Both the position numbers and the translations under genes were made by a program. Below are positions 56,401 through 64,000 of a stretch of 64,000 bases of DNA, one piece after another. The stretch is from Holothuria scabra (taxonomy: Eukaryota; Echinodermata; Holothuroidea; Aspidochirotida; Holothuriidae): contig CM074179.1 in assembly GCA_037179385.1 (NCBI GenBank), positions 2,790,001 through 2,854,000 of the forward strand, in the 5' to 3' direction. Each line of letters begins with the position of its first letter. Within the stretch, counting starts at the first letter, position 1. The notes under the pieces were generated by a model, which did no database searches, was not told the DNA's origin, and saw nothing but the letters and a program-made list of their open reading frames with translations.

Positions 56401-59160
56401 GATCTCCTTCAGATGACTGCTAGCCTTAATTGATCAATAGAACATTTGGATGCTACAGTGAGACAATTTGAATAATGTGTACAGCACCAAACTGATACTG
56501 TGGTGAAGCAACACATTGCCTTTTCAAGTGATTGCTTTATCATTTCCCAAAACAGAAACCACATACAATCACCTATTACTATTAGTGTGGTAGTTGCTGT
56601 CTGGCCATCTGAGGCTGAAACGAACCTTGAATAGAATCCTGTAAAATTATTTGTATGAATGCCTTTGGGCCCAAGGCCACATGGAAGTCAGAAAGTTTAA
56701 GAACAAGGTTTGCCCTGAAAACTGACAACAAGATCAAACATGTGGTCTTAATGTCAGACCACCAACTTATACATCACTTCTAGCTAATTACTCTAATGAA
56801 GAAGAAATAGGAGAATGGAACCAATAACCCAAGCCCCATAAAGAGAAGACCCTTCAGCAGCCTTGACCATCATTGCTGTATTTTAGTCCCTCAAACACTC
56901 ACTCAGAGTTACAGGAACGTCCTGTGTACAACATGTGAGAAAATTAAATCATTTCATGCACATCTTAAAGCATAAGCATACGAGGAGGGGGTGCAGGGGG
57001 GGCACTTGACCTCCCAATTCAGACAAAAGCAGTTGGTCTAATCAGGCAAAACATGGGCAAAACATGATACATGGTGACATTATTTGGGCAAAAAATGTTC
57101 TTGCCCCTCACAGAAAATTACCCCCGTATGCCTATGTCCTAAAGGGGTTCATTGAGTTGTATGATGTGAGGATTGTCTAAGTTTTGCCATTTGTCATTGG
57201 TATGTGAAGAAAACTTTACAGTTTAGGAAAAGTTTGTTGAATTTCATGAGCTAACTTAATGAGCCGCTTTAACTTACAGATCAACAAATAGACTGAAGGA
57301 TGAATTGATGGACAGACAGATGAACAAACAGATGCATGGACAAACAGAATGGAATGGTTACTAAATGAAATAACACACCACCAGTTGGGCAAACAAGATC
57401 ATAACAATACTGTTGAAAAGATTTGTAAGACTTTTTTAAGTCAATGGATGGTAAAAATACTCACTTCAACTGCATCCTTCACAGTAATGCCTTCAAACCT
57501 TTCATGAGGTGTGTGAGGTTGACTCTTACCCTCATAGCCGTCTCCATATGTAGCTTCCTCCTGTATTGGTACATAAAATCAGAAATATTTTGGGCTCCCA
57601 TAAGGAGAGATAAGAAGGGTATTTAAAAATTGCTCCCTTTTAACTTCCATACAAATAAAGAAAAAATGTTTGTATATTGGTTTCTTATTTCTGAAGAGGA
57701 CAATTGTGCAGCAATGTTTGAACTTACATAAAAATAGCCGTCACTCTTCAGACTACACCTCATATGGCCTTGAATTAAGCTTCCCACTTCCCAGCCTGAA
57801 CCCACCAGTAACTTTAGTCAAGGGCAGCATCAATTTGGACTAAGGGTTTGGCAGTAGAAAAATTAGACCCCTTTTGAGTTCCTGGTGGCATTCCTGGGAA
57901 TATACTTAGGTGGATGCACATCAATTTACCTACCAACTACCTGGTAAATGTGACCAATCACACTCTATAAACAACTACAGCATAGTAATTTTGACTATTT
58001 TAACCACCTTAAGCTGACCCTGGCCCCTACCCTTGTAAGACTCCCAGGTCTACTGTATATGGTCCTATATAAACCACATTTTTGAAGGATGATGTCACTG
58101 CCAACTAATGTCAATTTTATAACAACTCATTGATTTCTGGCCTGCAAAGAAGTTTTTTCTACTTGGAAGAAACATCTTTCCACTCACTATTTTTAACTTC
58201 TACCACCCCTCTTTCCACCCACTAATTGAATTCACCACCAACCCCTTCCTCTCCCCACCACCATTCTGCCCTTCCTCAAACATAACTTTCACATATCTTC
58301 TTACTTACATGAAGCAGTCTTATCAGTGTATCACATTCCTGTTTTGATGCCATTCCATCTACTGCTACTCTATTCAAACCCATCAACTGTTGAGGAGTTC
58401 TGTGAAGATCAATCCCAGCCAGAGACGGGTACGGCACTCGACTCGTCTCACTTGCCATTTTTTTTATCATGTCAAAATCTGGAGCACTATTGTACAATTT
58501 CACCAAGTCCTCTTCATACTTTTCTTTCTTAGATGGTCCCCTTGGAAACCTTGGTTCATCCTTCTTTCTCAATCTCTTCTGAAATTCTTCTTCTTTTACC
58601 ATCTCAGAACTAGTTTTGAATTTCTCATAAAATTTCATATTGTCTGTATCTCCATCCTCTTTCTTATTGTCATCAATATGTGCCTTCCTCTCTTCTTCCT
58701 CCTTCATTTTCTTAGCTTCCAATTTTTCACTTATTTCTGGTCTTTCTGGCTCAAAATAATCATCATCATCAAGTTCCTCATCAGGGTAGTCATAAAAATC
58801 CTCATCAGCCTCCTCAACCTCTCCATCATCTTCTTCTTTCTCATAATCATCATAATCATCATCTTCTTCTTCCTCCTTTTGTTCTTCTAAATCCATCACC
58901 CCATCTTCAGTATTTTCTGTTTCTTCTGAGACTGAATCATCTTTTTGATTCCGTCCATCTATATCATCCTGACCCAGTTCAAACACAGACCCCATGTCCC
59001 CCCTCTTATTCACCACAACAGTTTCTTCTTCATCATCTTCTTCTTCTTCATCATCATCATCATCATGGTCATCATCTAAGACAACTCCATCCTTCAATCT
59101 AACTTCATTTGGGTCTATTGGTTCAGCATCACCATACTCCTGCAATTTGACTTCATCCTC
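50215..59160 (-). CDS. P3H: Prolyl 3-hydroxylase (leprecan family), last five exons
   Basis: Exons (minus strand) 59160-58309, 57560-57465, 55964-55814, 53414-53224 and 50475-50215 join with phases 0/0/1/0 and give 516 residues plus stop. The product hydroxylates specific prolines of collagen at C3 in the endoplasmic reticulum, using Fe(II), 2-oxoglutarate and O2. Catalytic features: GDGYEGKSQPHTPHERFEGI, LYFSYTHLVCRE, the HxD iron pair in SHPVHADNC, WRDWSSVLYLND, the distal His in EELHGVRPV and the 2-oxoglutarate Arg in EGQRCALAMWYTLDP. Upstream sits an acidic exon. The N-terminal Cys-rich TPR-like half must lie beyond 64,000. The C-terminus is HLEL, KDEL-like but with Leu at position -3. 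P3H1, P3H2 or an invertebrate pre-duplication gene cannot be told apart here. Confidence 0.93.
50940..51060. repeat. G-run / C-run inverted block in a P3H intron
   Basis: A G-run near 50,958 and 'gtgtcccccactttttt' are followed by a C-run near 51,030 and 'cacttttcgtgacctgaaa'. It looks like the interior of a MITE similar to others in the window; boundaries not found. Confidence 0.4.
52535..52574. repeat. Hairpin in a P3H intron
   Basis: TGCCCCTGGACAAATGT and ACATTTGTCAGGGGCA surround 'aatata' and pair with a single bulge: a ~15-bp stem. It may be the terminus of a transposon; the neighbourhood (51,830-52,500) holds two similar blocks ('ttcagtgcgcttagggcgcc' near 51,902 and 'ttcagcgcgcttcaggtgct' near 52,340). 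Confidence 0.6.
53224..53414 (-). CDS. P3H: P3H exon: iron-binding HxD motif
   Basis: Acceptor TTTGTAG before 53,414; donor CAG|GTGAGT after 53,224. It completes Asp from the previous exon and reads APFNRSDLSHPVHADNCIID, then HERNICHKTAPAYTWRDWSS and VLYLNDGFEGGNFMFANFDN. HPVHADN supplies the first His and the Asp of the Fe(II) triad. An alternative upstream acceptor at 53,550 is possible (see findings). Confidence 0.95.
54270..54573. mobile_element. ~300-bp foldback MITE in a P3H intron
   Basis: TATACACTAGCAACATTTGC at the left is matched by the reverse complement of 'aaatgttgcttgtgtata' at the right, and the ~100-bp arms continue to pair ('gcaacaaatccaaaaacatg' with 'catgttttgggtttgttgc'). 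The loop region has T/A-rich 'ttttcaaattg' repeats. TATA flanks may be a TA duplication. Confidence 0.7.
54884..55039. repeat. 78-bp tandem duplication in a P3H intron
   Basis: Two near-identical units starting 'agcttttcactacatttata' (54,884) and 'agcttttcactgcatttata' (54,962), each ending 'agggcctgcaaagcag'. Confidence 0.9.
55814..55964 (-). CDS. P3H: P3H exon: start of double-stranded beta-helix
   Basis: Acceptor TGCTCTCAG before 55,964; donor ACAG|GTGAGT after 55,814. It reads AAAGDRVPLYYPATFIYLAE, then RSRAFVQRFFGLSTHLYFSY and THLVCREAKT plus one base. 'LYFSYxHLVCR' is a family hallmark. Confidence 0.93.
56971..57136. mobile_element. 166-bp MITE with 8-bp TSD in a P3H intron
   Basis: Termini 'cataagcatacgagg' and (reverse complement) 'cataggcatacgggg' flank a G-rich interior. 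Flanks TCTTAAAG and TCCTAAAG are a one-mismatch 8-bp duplication, consistent with the hAT group. Confidence 0.75.
57465..57560 (-). CDS. P3H: P3H exon: GDGYxGKxxPHTPxExFEG
   Basis: Acceptor CAATACAG before 57,560; donor GAA|GTGAGT after 57,465. 32 codons: EEATYGDGYEGKSQPHTPHE and RFEGITVKDAVE. Very close to vertebrate 'GDGYRGKTSPHTPNEKFEGVTV'. Confidence 0.95.
58309..59160 (-). CDS. P3H: P3H exon: acidic insert and linker to catalytic domain
   Basis: The acceptor (T-rich tract, TTTTAG) ends at 59,161; donor CAT|GTAAGT follows 58,309. 284 codons, phase 0 on both sides. It begins EDEVKLQEYGDAEPIDPNEV, then long Asp/Glu runs (DDDHDDDDDEEEEDDEEE; EEEEDDDYDDYEKEEDD), then a Lys/Glu-rich stretch (KKMKEEEERKAHIDDNKKED), then family-like sequence NRVAVDGMASKQECDTLIRL. 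Vertebrate relatives have a much shorter charged coiled-coil linker here. Codons are GAT/GAA/GAG-rich, so repeat slippage probably enlarged the exon. Confidence 0.9.
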
Positions 59161-59559
59161 CTAAAACAAAAAAAAAAACAATAAAAAACAGCAATGTACA
59201 AGTCCTGAAGGAATAATCACTTAACAAAAACAGATGATAACCAGAATGCAAAAATGCATTGAGGTTTCGATGATACATAAATGTTGCGTTTCAAAGAGTG
59301 CCATCATGCACCATTATCTTCTCATTCAAATGTTATACTAGCATGTTCAAAATAAAATTTTGTTATTCCAGATGATGTTTTGACCTTCATAAAAGCCATA
59401 CATAGCTAGACATAAAAAACAACACACAGACAAATGGAAAAGCAGCTATCTTGAAAGATCATATTTAAAAAAGTTTCCGGGCTTTGACCCCTGGAGACCC
59501 CAGATGATCTTTCATATCTGCCAAAAACAATGGGGACCATCCTCTGACCATAATGCCCC

Positions 59560-59960
59560 TTACTCCAAATCCAGATATGGGCCAGATATGAAATTCCATA
59601 TAAGGCCAGATATGGATTTCATATCTGGCCCCTATCTGCTGCAGATATGGGATTTATATCTGGGCCAGATAAAAAATTGGGCAGATATAACCTTGATCTG
59701 TGCCAGAACCAGATCTAATCCATATATGGGCCAGATAAAATTCATCTGGATCAAGTCTTTATCTGGAACAGATATGAACCATATAATGCATACCATATAT
59801 GGTTTATATAAAGCTATTCCATACTGATCCCATATAAAGCAGTACCAAATATGGTTTATATAAAGAGTTACTGTATTGATCCCATATTAAGGAGACAAAT
59901 ATGGTGCATATATGTCCCATATCTGGACCATATATGACTGGACCACAATTTACTAGTGCA
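59560..59960. repeat. Palindromic GGCCAGATAT repeat block
   Basis: 'agatatgggccagatatgaa', 'ggccagatatggatttcata' and 'tctggcccctatctgctgca' form several overlapping inverted repeats around ATATCTGGCC/GGCCAGATAT, then 'ccatatatgg' palindromes. Probably an expanded satellite within repeat copy 5. Confidence 0.7.
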
Positions 59961-59989
59961 CTACCTTTGTGTAAAGCATATCAGAAGCC

Positions 59990-60185
59990 TTCTGAGCCAG
60001 CTTTTTTCTGAAGGTCCCCACAACTCTCTGGCGAAGAGCCAAAGGGCGAAAATGAAACGATTACTCCCGGAGGAGTTCTGCTCCTTTAAGGACCTTAACG
60101 TCCCAAATGGACAAGTACGCCCTCCAAAGGGCAAACACTGAGTGGTCCTGCTCTAGACTGGCTGAATAGAACAGAAGCCACAACT
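59990..60185 (-). mobile_element. Diverged U2-headed SINE relative (copy D)
   Basis: On the minus strand 'ttctgttctattcagccagt' and 'ctagagcaggaccactcagt' align with the region after the U2 head in the other copies ('tctgttcttttcatccagtctagaatggcgcc'); the tail 'cgccctttggctcttcgcca' matches loosely. The head itself ('ttattctggctcagaagttg') is degraded. It lies inside repeat copy 5. Confidence 0.5.
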
Positions 60186-60649
60186 TCTGAGCCAGAATAA
60201 TGTTATGGGCTATCTGCACATCTATCACAAAGTTAAATGCCCATTGTATAACACTGACTTAAGTGTGTGAAGTTGTTGAATTACTTAAAAGTGAAGAAAA
60301 AAACTGCTTTGAAATTCCTACTTTTAAATTTTTACACTGCATTGTTGGTTTAAATTATCATATGGGGCAATATCCCAACATAAATTTTGTTGAAGGTTTC
60401 ATGATTTTTCACATATCACTTCCTTAATCAAAACAAAAAGAAAATCAGGGCCATAAATCCTGACCACACCCACATTGGAGAGTCATTTGCTTATGTTAGT
60501 ATAATAAAGCTGAATGTGGTTTGAATGTTCTGATTTTGGTTTGCTGATACTTGTTCAGCTCCCAGAGAAGGTCTTTATGTAGGACAGGTCCAGAAATTAA
60601 ACCAAAAAGTATTAATATGGCTATGTAAAAGTTTATATGTAATTCTGTC

Positions 60650-61560
60650 ATGGTATTTTATTCAGTTATATCTGGCTTGATATGGCCATATCAAACTTTA
60701 TTTGCATATCTGGGAAGGTAATTCATCAATTTATATCTGGCTTGATATGGCCATATAAAACTTTATTTGCATATCTGGACAGGGATTGAATCAATTTATA
60801 TCTGGCTTGATATAGCCATATAAAACTTTATTTGCATATCTGGGAAGCCATTTCATCAATTTATATCTGGCTTGATATGGCCATATAAAACTTTATTTGT
60901 ATATCTGGGAAGGTAGTTCATCAATTTATATCTGGCTTGATATGGCCATATAAAACTTTATTTGCATATCTGGGAAGGCATTTCATCAGTTTATATCTGG
61001 CTTGATATGGCCATATAAAACTTTATTTGTATATCCGGGAAGGCATTTCATCAATTTATATCTAGCTTGATATGGCCATATCAAACTTTATTTGCATATC
61101 TTGGAAGGCATTTCATCAATTTATATCTGGCTTGATATGGCCATATGAAACTTTATTTGAATATCTGGAATTACATTTCATCAAGTTATATCTGGCTTGA
61201 TATGGCCATATGAAACTTTATTTGAATATCTGGAATTACATTTCATCAAGTTATATCTGGCTTGATATGGCCATATGAAACTTTATTTGAATATCTGGAA
61301 TTACATTTCATCAAGTTATATCTGGCTTGATATGGCCGTATAAAACTTGATATATTATATCAAGGCATCTAAATCTGGCTGTATATCTGGCTTGATATGG
61401 CCATATCAATTTTTATTTGCACATCTGGGCCTTTTTTGAATCAAGTTATATCTGGCTTGATATGGCCGTATAAAACTTGATATATTATATCAAGGCATCT
61501 AAATCTGGCTGTATATCTGGCTTGATATGGCCATATAAAGGCTTTATTTAACCAGATATA
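60650..61560. repeat. ~65-bp palindromic satellite (about 13 units)
   Basis: Units of 'ttatatctggcttgatatgg' + 'ccatataaaactttatttgc' + 'atatctgggaaggcatttca' recur about every 65 bp (for example 60,733, 60,798, 60,863, 60,928). Some units hold the 18-bp perfect palindrome TTGATATGGCCATATCAA. Higher-order copies with 'gatatattatatcaaggcat' appear near 61,350 and 61,470. Confidence 0.85.
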
Positions 61561-62750
61561 TCCAGATATCAATCCATATCTGGATTTAGAGTTAGGGGCA
61601 TCCACATACCCCCTATCCAAGCTTCCTTCCTTGAGATATCATGTTAACGAAGTTTTCAGACTTTGACTCCCAGTGACCCCAGATGACCTTTGACCTCCGA
61701 TAAGGACAATAGGGACCATCTCCTGATCATAACCCATCCACATACTCAATATGAAATCTATCCAAGCTTCCTACCTTGAGATATTGTGTTTACAAGATTT
61801 TCAGACTTTGACCTCCAGTGACCCCAGATGACCTTTGACCTCTGCCAAAAATATAGGGATCGTGTACTGACTATGACACATTTACATACCAAATTTGAAA
61901 TCTATACAAGTTTCCTACCTTGAGATATCATGTTAACAAGATTTTCAGACTATGACCCCGGGTGACCTCAGATGACCTTTGACCTCCGACAAAAACAATT
62001 GGGACCATCTTCTGACTAAAATACATCCACACATCAAATATGAAATCTATCCAAGCTTCCTACCTTGAGATATTGTGTTAACGAGATTTTCAGACTTTGA
62101 CCCCCAGGGACCCCTAGATGACCTTTGACCTCCGCCAAAAACAATAGGGACCATCTACTGACTATAACCCATCCACATACCAAATATGAAATCTATCCAA
62201 GTTTCCTACCTTGAGATATTGTGTTAAAGAAATTTTCAGACTGTGACCTCCAGTGACCCCAAATGACCATTGACCTCCACCAAAAACAGTAGGGACCATC
62301 TACTGACTATAACACATTTACTTACCAAATTTGAAATCTATACAAGTTTCCTACCTTGAGATATCGTGTTAACAAGGTTTTTAGACTTTGACCCCCGGTG
62401 ACCTTTGACCTCCGCCAAGAACAATAGGGACCGTCTACTGACTATAACACATTAACATACCAACTATGAAATCTATCCAAGTTTCCTACCTTGAGATATT
62501 GCGTTAACAAGGTTTTCAGGCTTTGACCCCCCAGTGACCCCAAATGACCTTTGACCTCCACCAAAAGCAATAGGGTTCTTCCTCTCAATATTGCTCATCA
62601 ATGTACCAAGTTTGGAAACTGTCAGATATTCATAACTTGAGATATCGTGTTAACGAGCGAAGTGTCACAAACACACACACAGACACACCCTTACACACAC
62701 ACATACACACGCCACCATGAATGCATAGGTTTCTCTTATCATTGAAACCA

Positions 62751-64000
62751 AAAATGAACCACCTGAAGTTCTCTGGAAGAGAACAGAATGCAATTTTTAG
62801 ATGATCTCATTGTACTTGCAATGTGGCACTTTTGTAGTTTGGCATAATCTGCAAAGGCTACAAATTTTACATTTCAACTGACTATGTTTACACTTTAAAA
62901 ATTACCATTCAAGGACTGGGAAGGTACTGTAGATGGTTTCATTATGACAAATTTAGTTGGAAAAGAACAGGGGAAGTTACGGAAGCACTTTTAAGCACAG
63001 CATGGACTTTTTACACATGAAAAGAGAAAAGCTACAATTTGTGTAAATAATATGAACATAAAATAAAAATAGAAAATTTCTCAAACAAAAAATATTTGCT
63101 TTTGTCTCCCATTGATTTTATTTGTAATAATTTTAAACAAATTGTTTGTTGAAAATCTTGTCTGCTGTAAATTGGATATGTGATAGGAAAGTTATGAAAT
63201 TGACAAATTAATTCGTTGAACTTACGCAAGCTTTTAAGAAGTGTTAGAGGACCCTCTCCCAGGGTAGGGTAGCTGATGTCCTATCTGTTCATCACTGGCT
63301 CCTTGAAAACATGCATCTCTCTTCTATCATAAAAAAGACTCAAAAAACACAAATTAAATTACAGACCAATGGCACAGCTAACAAAACTCCCCAAAGTACG
63401 AAAGCACACCACTAACTATTTCTCTAATGACTTGCACACCAATTTCAGCCCCTTTTGTGGTTTCAAGCCTTTTTAAGCAGGAACAAGGTTCCCCTCCACT
63501 GAAAAACTTACAAATTTGTTGTTCATAATTATTCCTTGACCTCTTTTCATTACTATTGGCATTTTTAGCTAGGAGAGCTTTTAACAGAATTGTGGTTTAG
63601 TGCTTCATTAAAGTGCCATTTTTCATTTGGGGGTGGGGGGCGTGAAATAATGGGAAAATAACCCAATCATCTTTCATTTTCTTTCCTATTGCATGATATA
63701 TTACAGTGTGTACTTCATCTCCTTCTCTAACACATGTATCTCACACATCTAAGTAATCTCATCAGCAATATGGTCCTCACTGAGTCTCTAAAAGATTTCT
63801 AACATGTGTTATTTAAATGAATACCGTAGGGTAAACTACTTTGCTACGATTTTCCCTGAGTAAGCGATGCACATTCAAAAGAGACTTCAGGGACCATAGC
63901 CCAAGACTGGGAGAAGACTAAAGTGAAGGGAATAAACCGAGACACAGATAACCTTAAAAAAAAAACTATACACATCTGAACAGATTCAGTTCATCTTTTC
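62751..64000. other. Probable P3H intron, right edge
   Basis: No upstream P3H exon could be identified up to the window edge. A minus-strand donor-like GC|GTAAGT at about 63,226 has no clean open frame before it. A G-run occurs at about 63,630. Confidence 0.4.

Larger units (their letters stand above)
59205..62750 (-). repeat. Hairpin-(TG)n-DR1 array repeat, copy 5, with two extra satellites
   Basis: The inverted counterpart of copy 3. Its right boundary in this window is the hairpin GGTTTC/GAAACC (62,728-62,733; 62,744-62,749) and (CA)n at 62,666-62,714. Array units follow with TGACCT-T-TGACCT at 61,684, 61,829, 61,973, 62,119 (last base differs), 62,399 and 62,545. The left boundary is the same unique tail as copy 3 ('aatgcaaaaatgcattgagg', 'aatgttatactagcatgttc'). 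Between them sit a palindromic satellite (60,650-61,560) and a GGCCAGATAT block (59,560-59,960). It lies just upstream of the acidic P3H exon. Confidence 0.85.

Noticed and set aside
58390..58890. 166-codon plus-strand frame rich in Phe, Leu and Ile
   Set aside because: It is the shadow of the acidic GAT/GAA-rich exon on the opposite strand, which has strong family similarity and splice sites.
60650..61560. CRISPR-like array of palindromic repeats
   Set aside because: Units are adjacent tandem copies without unique spacers, in a eukaryotic genome; it is a satellite.
63032..63300. An upstream P3H exon ending at the donor-like GC|GTAAGT near 63,226
   Set aside because: All three minus-strand frames before it hit stops quickly and none resembles the family; left unassigned.

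Overview
The window looks like nuclear DNA of a marine invertebrate deuterostome, most likely an echinoderm. This rests on intron-rich genes with GT-AG splice sites, many families of mobile-element debris, G/C homopolymer runs inside MITEs, and long arrays of a 'GGTCAAAGGTCATCTGGGGTC'-type repeat. Species cannot be settled from sequence alone. There are no bacterial genes, operons, CRISPR arrays or rRNA genes. I read exons by joining phase-compatible splice sites by eye, so all gene models are inferences.

Left (about 3.8-17.1 kb, + strand): a nine-exon gene lacking its 5' exon(s). It encodes a death-fold (DED-like) domain, a ZU5 domain, a UPA-like region, a second DED-like domain and a short C-terminal tail. 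All intron phases agree, and the visible exons plus one donated base give 614 codons including the stop. It is probably an apoptosis or innate-immunity adaptor related to the ZU5-UPA-death-domain family (PIDD, UNC5, ankyrin).

Right (50.2-59.2 kb, - strand): the last five exons of a prolyl 3-hydroxylase (leprecan family). They carry the whole Fe(II)/2-oxoglutarate dioxygenase domain, preceded by a very acidic ~280-residue exon and ending in HLEL, a KDEL-like tail. The N-terminal exons lie beyond the right edge.

Middle (17-50 kb): nested mobile elements. (1) A SINE family whose head matches the first ~50 nt of U2 snRNA. (2) A 5,525-bp element (19,027-24,551) with perfect 21-bp inverted termini and a perfect 9-bp target duplication, sitting inside one U2-SINE and encoding nothing I recognise. 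(3) A decayed pogo/CENP-B-like transposase with a Cys-rich tail. (4) A hAT transposase broken by several insertions. (5) A Penelope-type GIY-YIG endonuclease with a hammerhead-like core downstream. (6) A ~3-kb segmental duplication (38.1-41.2 and 43.4-46.4 kb) in which each copy gained different insertions. (7) A family carrying a covarying terminal hairpin, a (TG)n tract and ~145-bp tandem units, each holding a DR1-type nuclear-receptor motif. Copies lie at 1.9, 13.0, 33.6, 42.9 and (inverted) 59.2-62.8 kb.

The best candidates for something undescribed are the U2-headed SINE, the 5.5-kb element with 9-bp TSD, the hairpin/DR1-array family, the DED-ZU5-UPA-DED gene, and the acidic exon of the prolyl 3-hydroxylase.
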